From: Candidatus Omnitrophota bacterium
Lineage (GTDB): Bacteria; Omnitrophota; Omnitrophia; Omnitrophales; Aquincolibacteriaceae
Direction: 5' to 3'
DNA: 47,114 nucleotides
Assembly (NCBI GenBank): GCA_018883425.1
Contig: VFQY01000009.1
Span: forward strand, 1 to 47,114
In this document: piece after piece, positions 1 to 6,818 of the stretch
How positions within the stretch are numbered: the stretch's first letter is position 1
Layout of the letters: each line of letters opens with the position of its first letter
Position numbers and translations under genes: made by a program
The notes under the pieces: model-generated
Seen by the model: the letters and a program-made list of their open reading frames with translations, nothing else
Databases searched by the model: none
What the model was told of the DNA's origin: nothing

Positions 1-357
1 CTTCATCACCTCGGCATTCAGATTTCAATTGATGACTTTGGAACGGGTTACTCCTCGCTGACCTACCTCAAGAAATTTCCGGTTCACGCCCTAAAGATCG
101 ATCAGTCATTCATCCGTGAGATCACAACCGACCCTGATGATGCGGCCATTACGGCGGCCGTCATCGCGATGGGGCACAGTCTCAAGCTGAACGTTATCGC
201 CGAGGGGGTGGAGACGAACGAGCAGCTTCAAATGCTGAAAAATTTGAAATGTGACCGGATGCAGGGCTATTTGTTCTCGAGGCCTGTGCCTGAAAAAACG
301 ATTACTCCGCTCATCATGGAGGGGTGGCGCCTCAAAACCAGCGGCCAGCTGACCTGA
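1..357 (+). CDS. EAL-domain c-di-GMP phosphodiesterase, C-terminal part (5' end outside window)
   Basis: The window opens inside this gene, in frame from base 1, and 118 residues are visible before the TGA. They are the C-terminal half of an EAL domain: DDFGTGYSSL near residue 11, K-I-D near 33, the E of E-G-V-E near 75, and Q-G-Y-L-F-S-R-P near 94. These are metal- and substrate-binding positions of EAL phosphodiesterases, which hydrolyse cyclic di-GMP to pGpG, so this half looks catalytically intact. The EAL signature itself and any sensory or GGDEF domain lie upstream, outside the window. Family assignment is secure; sensory input cannot be judged. Confidence 0.93.
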   Translation, partial: LHHLGIQISIDDFGTGYSSLTYLKKFPVHALKIDQSFIREITTDPDDAAITAAVIAMGHSLKLNVIAEGVETNEQLQMLKNLKCDRMQGYLFSRPVPEKTITPLIMEGWRLKTSGQLT

Positions 358-393
358 AACGAGATTACGCCGTCGCAAAGCCCTAAACATTCT

Positions 394-401
394 GCTATAC
401 T
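394..401 (+). promoter_or_regulatory. possible extended -10 promoter element (TGCTATACT) just before the FAD oxidase gene
   Basis: TG-C-TATACT fits an extended -10 box, with no good -35 upstream. It ends only nine bases before the ATG at 411, so transcription would begin at or within a few bases of the start codon. No Shine-Dalgarno sequence is visible, so a leaderless transcript is plausible. This is motif reading only. Confidence 0.35.
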
Positions 402-410
402 CTCGCCGCT

Positions 411-1586
411 ATGGGCATGAAAAAAGTCTCTTCAGCCTCTTTTGACGTGATCGTTTTGGGTTCCGGAGCTGCGGGTTTAGGGGCCGCGGATGCTTTCGCC
501 TCCCGGGGATTAAGAACTGCGGTGATGGCGCCGTCGTCCGTGTCGGGGGCCGCCTCTCCCAGAGCCGCCGGAATTCTGGATCCCCTTCTGGAACAAAATC
601 AGCAAAGCCCGCTTATCCCGGCCGCGATTGAGGCGTTTCGCCGTTTTCCGGAATTCCTGGAGCGGCTCAAAAAGTCGACGGGCTCTGACGCTCTTTACCG
701 GCAAACCGGCATGCTTTATCTTTCCAGTAATCCCTTCGAACGGCGGGAACTTGAGCGGCGTTTCAAGTGGCAAAAAAAATGGATGCCCTCCCTCGAGTTA
801 CTCTCCAAATCCCAGGTCCTTGAGCGGTTCCCAAACGTTCATCCCAAAATTCTCTCAGGCCTCTTTTATCCTGAAGTCGGCAAAATTAACGCCCCTGAAT
901 TCCTCAGAATTTTCAAGAAACACCTCAAAAAAAACGGCGTTCATTTTCTAGAAGATTTGAAGCCTCCCCGCATTAAATCGGGGCTCCCGGGAAAAGGCGT
1001 TCAGGTCGGATTCCGCGGGCGGGTTTGGAATGCCCGTTTCGTTGTGAACGCCGCGGGGGCATGGGCAGGTCAGAAAGGACTCTCCGCGAAACGCTTAAGC
1101 GTTAAACCGGTCAGAGGTCAAATGCTTGTTTTAAAAGCACAGCGCTCGCATTCCGTGATCCTTCACTCGCTAAGCGGCGGATATCTTGTTCCTTGGGAAA
1201 AAGGAATCCACCTGGCAGGATCCACGGTTGAGTACGCGGGGTACCGGGACAGGGTCACCGTCGAGGGCCGCAAGGGAATCCTTAAGAGGATCTCGAAGGT
1301 ATGCCCGGAGGTTCTCGAGATGAAGGAGGTCGGATGCTGGGCCGGTCTTAGGCCGAGAAGCGGCGGGGGAATGCCTCTTCTGGGACCCGTCCCGGGTCAG
1401 CCCTGTGTTTATGCGGCCACGGGATATTTCCGCAGCGGCATTCTGCTGTCGTCTTTCTTCGGGGGGCTGCTTGCCGATTCGATTATGCTCGGTAAGGTTT
1501 CGCCGCTCATGAAGCCTTTTCTGCCGGCAGATAGCGGAAAGAAATTTTCTCGCAGCCATTCTGAGCATGGCGGGCAGGGATCATGA
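411..1586 (+). CDS. FAD-dependent oxidoreductase of the DAO/glycine oxidase (ThiO-like) family
   Basis: This 391-residue protein has the GxGxxG dinucleotide-binding fold at the N-terminus (V-L-G-S-G-A-A-G-L-G, residues 15-24). It also has the DAO-family C-terminal part, with P-V-R-G-Q-M-L near residue 232 and an A-T-G-Y-F-R-S-G-I segment near 336 that closes the FAD site. Family members oxidise glycine or other amines and D-amino acids to an imine with H2O2; ThiO does this for thiazole synthesis. No thiamine-thiazole genes adjoin it here (thiD is 26 kb away), so the substrate is open. The stop overlaps the start of the response regulator (ATGA). ATG at 417 is an alternative start. Confidence 0.82.
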   Translation: MGMKKVSSASFDVIVLGSGAAGLGAADAFASRGLRTAVMAPSSVSGAASPRAAGILDPLLEQNQQSPLIPAAIEAFRRFPEFLERLKKSTGSDALYRQTGMLYLSSNPFERRELERRFKWQKKWMPSLELLSKSQVLERFPNVHPKILSGLFYPEVGKINAPEFLRIFKKHLKKNGVHFLEDLKPPRIKSGLPGKGVQVGFRGRVWNARFVVNAAGAWAGQKGLSAKRLSVKPVRGQMLVLKAQRSHSVILHSLSGGYLVPWEKGIHLAGSTVEYAGYRDRVTVEGRKGILKRISKVCPEVLEMKEVGCWAGLRPRSGGGMPLLGPVPGQPCVYAATGYFRSGILLSSFFGGLLADSIMLGKVSPLMKPFLPADSGKKFSRSHSEHGGQGS

Positions 1587-2257
1587 GGATACTGATTGTC
1601 GAGGATGAAAAAAGGATGGCCAGTTTCATTCAGCGCGGACTTCGAGAAGAAGGCCACGCTGTGGATATTGCCGAGGATGGCGAGCGCGGCTGGGATTACG
1701 CATCAGTTAACGAATACGACGTCATAATTTTGGACTGGATGCTTCCCAAGATTGACGGCTTGACCCTGTGCACAAAGATTCGTGAGGCGGGCTCGAGGGT
1801 GCCTATTTTGATGCTGACCGTTCGAGACACGGTCGAAGACAAGATTCGAGGCCTTGACCGCGGGGCAGATGATTACCTGACCAAGCCCTTCGCTTTTGAT
1901 GAACTTCTGGCCCGCTTGAGAGCTCTCTCCCGGCGGCCCGGTCAGCTTCAGGCTGAGACAGTCCTGAAAGCGGCCGATATGACGCTCGATCTGGTTTCTC
2001 ACAAGGTCATCATCCATGACGAGCCGGTCATTCTCTCTCAGAAGGAGTACGCGCTGCTCGAATTTTTGATGCGGCGCAAAGGCCAGGTGGTTTCCCGGTC
2101 GCAAATCGCCGAGCATGTCTGGGATTTGCATTTCGACCCCATGAGCAACACGATCGACGTTTACATTAACTTTCTCCGAAAGAAAATCGATACGGGCCGG
2201 AAAAAAAGCCGTATTGAAACTCTGAGGGGGTCAGGTTACCGTCTGTGCGAGACCTGA
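1583..2257 (+). CDS. OmpR/PhoB-family response regulator
   Basis: The 224 residues comprise a receiver domain (1-115) and a winged-helix DNA-binding domain (about 128-222). The phospho-acceptor is D51 (I-I-L-D-W-M-L-P); the acidic pocket (E7, D8), switch T79 and K101 are all present. The effector ends in the usual R-G-x-G-Y-R motif. The sequence resembles the CopR/CusR branch, which often senses metals or envelope stress, but the signal here is unknown. It overlaps the FAD oxidase by four bases and its sensor kinase by 13, so the two-component genes are surely cotranscribed. Three 11-bp-phased repeats lie just past the kinase (3763-3795), the spacing this regulator family typically binds. Confidence 0.95.
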   Translation: MRILIVEDEKRMASFIQRGLREEGHAVDIAEDGERGWDYASVNEYDVIILDWMLPKIDGLTLCTKIREAGSRVPILMLTVRDTVEDKIRGLDRGADDYLTKPFAFDELLARLRALSRRPGQLQAETVLKAADMTLDLVSHKVIIHDEPVILSQKEYALLEFLMRRKGQVVSRSQIAEHVWDLHFDPMSNTIDVYINFLRKKIDTGRKKSRIETLRGSGYRLCET

Positions 2258-3759
2258 GTCTTATTTTCCGCAGTGTGAAGTTTCGATTGACCCTCTGGCA
2301 CGCGTTTGTCCTGACTTTTTTTCTCTCGATTTTCGCGTTCCTCATGCATGCCGAGCTGAGCAAGGCCTTGGACAGAGATGTCGATCAGAATCTCACTCAG
2401 CAAGCGGCCTCCATTCAAAGAGCTCTTTCGCCGCAGCTGGTTCGCATTTTCCCCGCATCCAGTTCTTTGCCGCCTCTGATGAATTCAGGTTTTCCTCAGC
2501 ACGGGCTGCGCCCCGAGCTCAGCGTTCAGTTGGGCGCCGTGCTTCAAGAGTGGGAACGTGCAAACCAGTTTTTGAGCCGCTCAACCCTTATGGCCCGCGT
2601 TCTTGTTTACGATCGGTCTCTGGTTCTTTCCAACTTGGAGGGGTGGCAAGCACAGATTATCTTTCCGGACTTTGAACGCGATTCAGCCTTTATGGAAAAG
2701 GGACGATCCTTCCAGACGATCCATTTTAGAGGCAAGCCTGTGCGCCTTTACTATGAGGCGTTGCTTTTCGAGGGCCGGCCCGTTTATGTGATCCAGACGG
2801 GCTATTCCCTTCAGGATGTTCAGAGTTCTCTCTCCCGCCTGAGAATCATCATTTTTCTCTGGATTCCGGCGGCGGCTGCTGCCGCAGCGGCGGCGGGCTG
2901 GTTTCTATCCCGAAGATCCCTGCGTCCTATCGATTCGATGATTCGAAAAGCCCGGGAGATTACGGGGGCGAATCCGGAAGGGCGGCTGCCGCGCACGGGA
3001 ACAGACGACGAGATCGACCGTCTTGCCGCGACGCTCAATGAGATGATCGGCCGTATTGAATCCTCAACGCAGGCTGTTCGGGAATTCAGTATTGATGTTT
3101 CCCACGAACTTAAAACACCGCTTGCGATTATCCGCGGAGAAATCGACTTGGCTCTGAGAAAATCCAGGACGGCGGATGCTTTAATCGAGACCTTGAAAGT
3201 CATCGGGGATGAGGTGAATGGTTTGATCCGGCTCGTCGATGACCTGATGCTTCTCGTGCGGAGCGATTCCCGTCAGCTTCGTTTTGAAAAGAAAAAAATT
3301 CTTCTCGCGGATTTGCTCGAGAATGTTGTGAGCCGATTTCGGGAGCCCGCGGCGGCACGGGGACTGTCTTTATCCTTTGAAACTGCGGAGCCCGGCGCTG
3401 CTGTCCTCGGAGACGAAATTCACCTGAAGAGGTTATTCCATAACCTCGTCGACAATGGCCTTAAATTTACGCCCTCCGGAGGGTGGGTTAAGCTGACGAT
3501 GTCCCTCGAGCCGGGCTGTGCGATGGTCCGAGTCGCGGACAACGGAATGGGCATACAGGCCGAGCTTCAAGAAAAGGTTTTTGCCCGCTTTTACAGAGAG
3601 GATCAAGCCCGGGCTCACGAAGGCTCCGGGCTGGGCCTCAACATCGCTAAGGCCATTTGCGATGCCCACGGAGGAACTCTCGCGATTCAAAGTGATCCTG
3701 GAGCAGGCACTGTCCTCAGCGTGCGTCTGCCGCTCGTCGAAGAAGATCACAGGGATTAA
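2245..3759 (+). CDS. membrane sensor histidine kinase (HAMP, HisKA, HATPase_c)
   Basis: This 504-residue kinase is read from a GTG at 2245 inside the regulator gene; a second GTG at 2275 is possible. Order: transmembrane helix about 16-35, a periplasmic sensor region of about 165 residues, a second helix about 200-221 that contains an unbroken run of alanines, HAMP about 222-275, the HisKA box with phospho-acceptor H287 (D-V-S-H-E-L-K-T-P), then HATPase_c. The N box (N-L-V-D-N-G-L-K-F), G1 (D-N-G-M-G-I), F (F-A-R-F-Y) and G2 (G-S-G-L-G-L) motifs are all intact. It should phosphorylate the overlapping response regulator. The periplasmic domain shows no motif I recognise. Confidence 0.94.
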   Translation: MRDLSLIFRSVKFRLTLWHAFVLTFFLSIFAFLMHAELSKALDRDVDQNLTQQAASIQRALSPQLVRIFPASSSLPPLMNSGFPQHGLRPELSVQLGAVLQEWERANQFLSRSTLMARVLVYDRSLVLSNLEGWQAQIIFPDFERDSAFMEKGRSFQTIHFRGKPVRLYYEALLFEGRPVYVIQTGYSLQDVQSSLSRLRIIIFLWIPAAAAAAAAAGWFLSRRSLRPIDSMIRKAREITGANPEGRLPRTGTDDEIDRLAATLNEMIGRIESSTQAVREFSIDVSHELKTPLAIIRGEIDLALRKSRTADALIETLKVIGDEVNGLIRLVDDLMLLVRSDSRQLRFEKKKILLADLLENVVSRFREPAAARGLSLSFETAEPGAAVLGDEIHLKRLFHNLVDNGLKFTPSGGWVKLTMSLEPGCAMVRVADNGMGIQAELQEKVFARFYREDQARAHEGSGLGLNIAKAICDAHGGTLAIQSDPGAGTVLSVRLPLVEEDHRD

Positions 3760-3762
3760 AAC

Positions 3763-3795
3763 ATTTTAATCTTATTTTAATCTTATTTTAATTAT
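3763..3795 (+). repeat. three tandem 11-bp AT-rich direct repeats, candidate response-regulator operator
   Basis: ATTTTAATCTT occurs perfectly at 3763-3773 and 3774-3784, and a third copy begins at 3785 (ATTTTAATTAT). The period is exactly 11 bp. OmpR/PhoB-family regulators bind as head-to-tail dimers to direct repeats spaced 11 bp apart, and such a regulator is encoded 1.5 kb upstream in the same transcript. The array lies four bases after the kinase stop and about 40 bases before the next gene, the right place for an activator or repressor site. The repeats are seen directly; regulator binding is inferred. Confidence 0.55.
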
Positions 3796-3834
3796 TTATT
3801 TTGTAAGCTCCCGCTAACAAGTGAGGAGTTTACA

Positions 3835-4185
3835 ATGCAGATAACGCAGCAGCTTTCCCGACCGCTTCTAGACCGAATCCAGCAGGAATATCAGGAATTG
3901 TTCCGAGAGATTGCCTGTCAGCACACAGAAGATGCTGCTGAGCTCAGGGCCTTCATACAAAAAAAATTGCGCCAGATGGAATCTGTCCAGGTCGCGATGA
4001 ACTACTACCTCGAAAGCGTTTCCAGTCAAACGAGTGAGGATCCCTTCGATCTTCGTGAAACCCTTCGCCAGCATAAACTCGAACTTCGATTTGCCCGCCG
4101 GCGCTGGAAACGTCAGCTTGTGAGTCAGGAAAAGAACCGCCGTTATCAGGAAAGGGCAGAGCATGTTCCTACCTTTGCTGCGTAA
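3835..4185 (+). CDS. hypothetical cytoplasmic helical protein
   Basis: I do not recognise this 116-residue protein. It has no signal peptide or membrane segment, looks almost wholly helical, is rich in Q, E and R, and ends in a very basic stretch (F-A-R-R-R-W-K-R near residues 85-92). A good ribosome site (GAGGAG) precedes the ATG. It lies just downstream of the 11-bp repeat array and its 3' end overlaps the EIIA-like gene by 23 bases, so the two are probably made together. A small regulatory or scaffold protein is conceivable, but nothing in the sequence says which. Confidence 0.75.
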   Translation: MQITQQLSRPLLDRIQQEYQELFREIACQHTEDAAELRAFIQKKLRQMESVQVAMNYYLESVSSQTSEDPFDLRETLRQHKLELRFARRRWKRQLVSQEKNRRYQERAEHVPTFAA

Positions 4186-4654
4186 AGCATTTCTCAAACT
4201 CGATGTTTCGGGACAGGGTAAGCGCGAAGTCCTGAAGTCCCTTCTAGACGGGTTTCCCGAGAATCATTTTTCTGAAGAGAAGAAAGAGTGGCTGCTCGAA
4301 CTGCTAGTCCGGCGTGAAGAGGCTGGAACAACTGCCGTGGGAGACGAACTCGCTCTTCCGCATGCATTTGTCGAGGGGCTCGAAACACCTCAGGCCGTTT
4401 TGGGCATAAGCCGTCAGGGGGAGGAGATGGGTGCTCTTGACGGTCAGCGGGTTTATGTCTTTCTTCTTGTGCTTCTGCCCGACTCGGAGGCAGGCCGCCT
4501 CTCCAAGCGGGCGATTTTTAGAAAAGCGCTCATTGCTTTTTCAGACCGTTTCATTAGGCAGCGGCTCCGTCAAGCTTTGTCCCCTCAAGAAGTTCGCGAG
4601 GTGATTGAGCAGGAAGAGATTTTCAGCCGAACCGCTTCGATTACAGTTTCTTAA
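4163..4654 (+). CDS. PTS EIIA (fructose/nitrogen, PtsN-like) domain protein
   Basis: The 163 residues match a single EIIA-type-2 domain. The segment E-A-G-T-T-A-V-G-D-E-L-A-L-P-H (residues 53-67) carries the conserved phospho-accepting histidine, H67, followed by the usual strand pattern (A-V-L-G-I-S). EIIA domains take phosphate from HPr and pass it to a sugar-specific EIIB or act as regulators (PtsN). No HPr, EI, EIIB or EIIC gene is nearby, so a regulatory PtsN-like role is more likely than sugar uptake. The start lies inside the preceding unknown gene, implying coupled translation. The family call is good; the specific role is inference. Confidence 0.82.
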   Translation: MFLPLLRKAFLKLDVSGQGKREVLKSLLDGFPENHFSEEKKEWLLELLVRREEAGTTAVGDELALPHAFVEGLETPQAVLGISRQGEEMGALDGQRVYVFLLVLLPDSEAGRLSKRAIFRKALIAFSDRFIRQRLRQALSPQEVREVIEQEEIFSRTASITVS

Positions 4655-4859
4655 GAGCCGCCGGCCGTTTTTTCAAGGTCTCGGGTTCATTCCGTTCGAA
4701 AAGATGGGGGGTCTTTAGAACGGGATAAATCCGGGACCTTTTCTTTTTGAAGAAGTCTCTTTCTTCTATTCCTGAAACTGCAGTAAGCGTCCCTGCGCAA
4801 GCTGTGTTATACTCCCCTAAGGTTTGCGATTCTCAACCCTCTTTCCAGAAAGGAATTCC
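4655..4859. other. intergenic gap between EIIA-like gene and small secreted protein
   Basis: About 205 bases without a convincing reading frame. There are two T-rich tracts (near 4668 and 4743), the second after an imperfect GGTC/GACC pairing, so termination of the two-component transcript here is possible but no clean hairpin is visible. A TG-T-TATACT extended -10 lies near the right edge. Confidence 0.5.
4806..4813 (+). promoter_or_regulatory. possible extended -10 element (TGTTATACT)
   Basis: TG-T-TATACT about 46 bases upstream of the secreted-protein start at 4860 fits an extended -10 promoter. No clear -35 is seen. It resembles the TATACT boxes at 396 and 36152. Confidence 0.4.
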
Positions 4860-5201
4860 ATGAAATTGACAGCCGTGATAACTCTCCTCAGCGCTCTCCT
4901 ATTCGCGGGGTCCGCTCTCGCGCAAGATCCGGCCGCGGTTAAAAGCCAGGCCGATTCCCAAGTCGTTGCGGCCAGCAAGCTCATGGAACGTGCCATGACG
5001 ATGCTGCAGCAGTCTCCCATGGGCGGAGGCCGTGAAGCAGCGGTGGCTTTATTGGCGGAGGCCGGCCAGATGTTTGAGAAGTCTGCGGGTCTTTACAAAG
5101 CGCTTTATCCCAATTATGCGTCCAAGGAAGATGTTGAAAATTCGATTCGAGCCATGCAGGTATGTATCCAGAGAATCCAGGAAATCCGAAGGGCCTCTTA
5201 G
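4860..5201 (+). CDS. small secreted protein, unknown function
   Basis: A 113-residue protein starting at the ATG at 4860, preceded by AGAAAGGAA. An in-frame GTG or similar upstream would add 12 residues before a clear signal peptide, so the internal ATG is preferred. The signal peptide is M-K-L-T-A followed by a hydrophobic core and cleavage after A-L-A (residue 21). The mature part is helical, with no cysteines in the early portion and A/Q/E-rich heptads. I do not recognise a family. It sits 24 bases before another exported protein and probably shares its transcript; both likely act in the periplasm. Confidence 0.72.
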   Translation: MKLTAVITLLSALLFAGSALAQDPAAVKSQADSQVVAASKLMERAMTMLQQSPMGGGREAAVALLAEAGQMFEKSAGLYKALYPNYASKEDVENSIRAMQVCIQRIQEIRRAS

Positions 5202-5225
5202 CCCGGCCTAAGGAAGGAGTACCCT

Positions 5226-5822
5226 ATGCTTAAGCCAACGCTGAGTGCTTTCTTGACGATGCTGATCTTGATGACTGCCGGGCTGCCTTTTGCCCTGGCA
5301 TTTACTGGCAGTTATGAAGAGACCCTCACAATGTCGGAGCGGCGCATCGCGAAATTCAAAGTCACGGCAAAAGGCGAGTTCGTAAAAACAGAATTTCTCG
5401 AAGCTGACAGACGCGAACTTTTTCTCCGCAACGAGACAGGCACGTACCGTGTGATACCTGAGGAACGGACAGCGATGAAGCTGCCAGATTCCAACGACCC
5501 AAAAAATCTTTTGGATGATCTGGATGATTACGGCGCTTTTCTTCAGAGGAACCAGGCCAAGAGGATAGGATCTGAAACGCTTGGGGAGAAAGAGACGGAC
5601 ATTTACGAATTTTTGGACCCCATGACTCGCAGCAACTCCAAAGCCTGGGTGTGGAAAGAAAAGATGCTGCCCATCAAAATCGAAGTCCAGTCGCAGGAAG
5701 GGGTGCTGACCATCGAGCTCTCGAATATCGACATCGCGTCCGCGATCGACGACGCTGTTTTTGCGCTCCCCGAGGACTATCAGGTGATGACCGCCGAGGA
5801 TGCGTCGGCGCCCGCCCTATAA
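5226..5822 (+). CDS. exported protein, possible LolA-like/DUF4412-like fold
   Basis: This 198-residue protein has a signal peptide (cleavage near A-L-A, residue 25) and a strong ribosome site (AAGGAGT). The mature part alternates short strands: an F-T-G-S-Y opening, a segment reading out a modification or melting step (Y-R-V-I-P-E-E-R-T-A), an E-T-D-I-Y-E-F strand and a W-V-W-K-E-K-M-L-P-I-K-I segment. This pattern resembles the unclosed beta-barrel of LolA-type and DUF4412 proteins, which handle lipids or sense membrane state in the periplasm. The resemblance is by eye only and the function is unknown. It forms a pair with the preceding small exported protein. Confidence 0.72.
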   Translation: MLKPTLSAFLTMLILMTAGLPFALAFTGSYEETLTMSERRIAKFKVTAKGEFVKTEFLEADRRELFLRNETGTYRVIPEERTAMKLPDSNDPKNLLDDLDDYGAFLQRNQAKRIGSETLGEKETDIYEFLDPMTRSNSKAWVWKEKMLPIKIEVQSQEGVLTIELSNIDIASAIDDAVFALPEDYQVMTAEDASAPAL

Positions 5823-5845
5823 ACAGCCTCTTCGGGTGACCGGGT

Positions 5846-6556
5846 CTACGACCCGCTCCATTCAGGGTAGAACTTTTCCAGCCCCAGCAGGATCCGCGAT
5901 GAAGACACTGCGATCGCGGTCTGACCCGCGTTGGCAGAAATAATACCGTAGAGTTTACCCTGCCGGCTGAGGATGGGCGTTCCGCTGTCGCCCGGATAAA
6001 CCTTGAAACTGATCCTCAGGAGAGCCGCATCCGCGCCGCCGCCCCAGGGCCCCGCGCCCTTTCTGCCGATTCCCAGCAAGATACCTTCGCTGAGCGTTTG
6101 CTTGAGAAACATAGAATTGCCTATCGTGTACAGGGTGTCGCCCGCTGTGAGTTGTTCAGCGCTTGCAAGTTGAGCAAACGGCAGGGCTTTGCCGGTTTCG
6201 ATTTTCAGAAGCGCCAGATCATCTTCGCCCGAGACAGCGATGAGAGCCGCAGGCCACTGCTGACCGTCATGCGTTTGAACGGCGACTTTTTGAGCGCCTG
6301 CAAGGGTGTGGGCATTCGTCACAATGACGCCTGAGGAAGTGATCAAAATGCCTGCGCCCGTTTTCTCCATCCGGAGAAGACCGGTCCCTGCGCTCGAAGA
6401 ATCAAAACCTTCAGCGAGAGCAGATACTCGCACCATGGATTTTGAAGCCTCGTTAAGATCAGCGATCAGAGATGAGGACGCTTGCGCGGATTGAGAGCCG
6501 CTGAGTACGGCGGCCAATACGATCGCAAGACGATAATTTCTTCGAAAACAGTTCAT
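5846..6556 (-). CDS. exported trypsin-like serine protease (HtrA-type protease domain without PDZ)
   Basis: Read from the ATG at 6556 (236 residues); an in-frame TTG 21 bases upstream adds only polar residues before the signal peptide and is less likely. A Sec signal (cleavage near A-Q-A) precedes a chymotrypsin-fold domain. The catalytic triad is visible as H83 (V-T-N-A-H), D113 (G-E-D-D-L-A-L-L) and S191 (G-D-S-G-T-P). HtrA/Deg proteases normally carry one or two PDZ domains; none is present, so this is a stand-alone periplasmic protease, perhaps for quality control. It converges on the exported-protein gene with 23 bases between stops. Confidence 0.88.
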   Translation of the reverse strand: MNCFRRNYRLAIVLAAVLSGSQSAQASSSLIADLNEASKSMVRVSALAEGFDSSSAGTGLLRMEKTGAGILITSSGVIVTNAHTLAGAQKVAVQTHDGQQWPAALIAVSGEDDLALLKIETGKALPFAQLASAEQLTAGDTLYTIGNSMFLKQTLSEGILLGIGRKGAGPWGGGADAALLRISFKVYPGDSGTPILSRQGKLYGIISANAGQTAIAVSSSRILLGLEKFYPEWSGS

Positions 6557-6818
6557 AGATTTAGGGGGCAAAAACAAGACGTATACAATTTGAAGGAATT
6601 TGATTGCTGATTGAAAAAAAAGAGGGTTTCCCGCTTGCTTTCCGAAAACTTCCGGCTAAGATAACCCCACAATTTTGGGCCTTCGCAAACATCTTCGCGG
6701 TTCATCATTATCGTCCTGATTCAGGCTGATCTTATACCTCTTCGCGAATGTTTTTCCGGGGCCCTGTGCAATTTAACGCAGGCTGGTTCTCCAGTTTTTA
6801 AAGCAGGATTGGTCTTCA
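6557..6818. other. divergent intergenic region with operator-like palindromes
   Basis: This 262-base gap separates the protease gene (minus) from the ATPase gene (plus). It contains a perfect odd palindrome CCTGA-T-TCAGG (6715-6725), and around it an imperfect inverted repeat: AAACATCTTCGCG at 6687-6699 against CGCGAATGTTT at 6743-6753. The nested symmetry suggests a regulator site or a structured leader. I see no promoter with good -35 and -10 boxes and no open frame. Confidence 0.4.

Noticed and set aside
2860-2900. Run of alanine codons in the kinase as a repeat-mediated phase switch
   Set aside because: The alanines use mixed codons and the run lies inside a transmembrane helix, so slippage is unlikely.
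4664-4750. Intrinsic terminator after the EIIA gene
   Set aside because: T tracts are present but no stem longer than three to four pairs could be drawn, so it is only mentioned in the gap entry.
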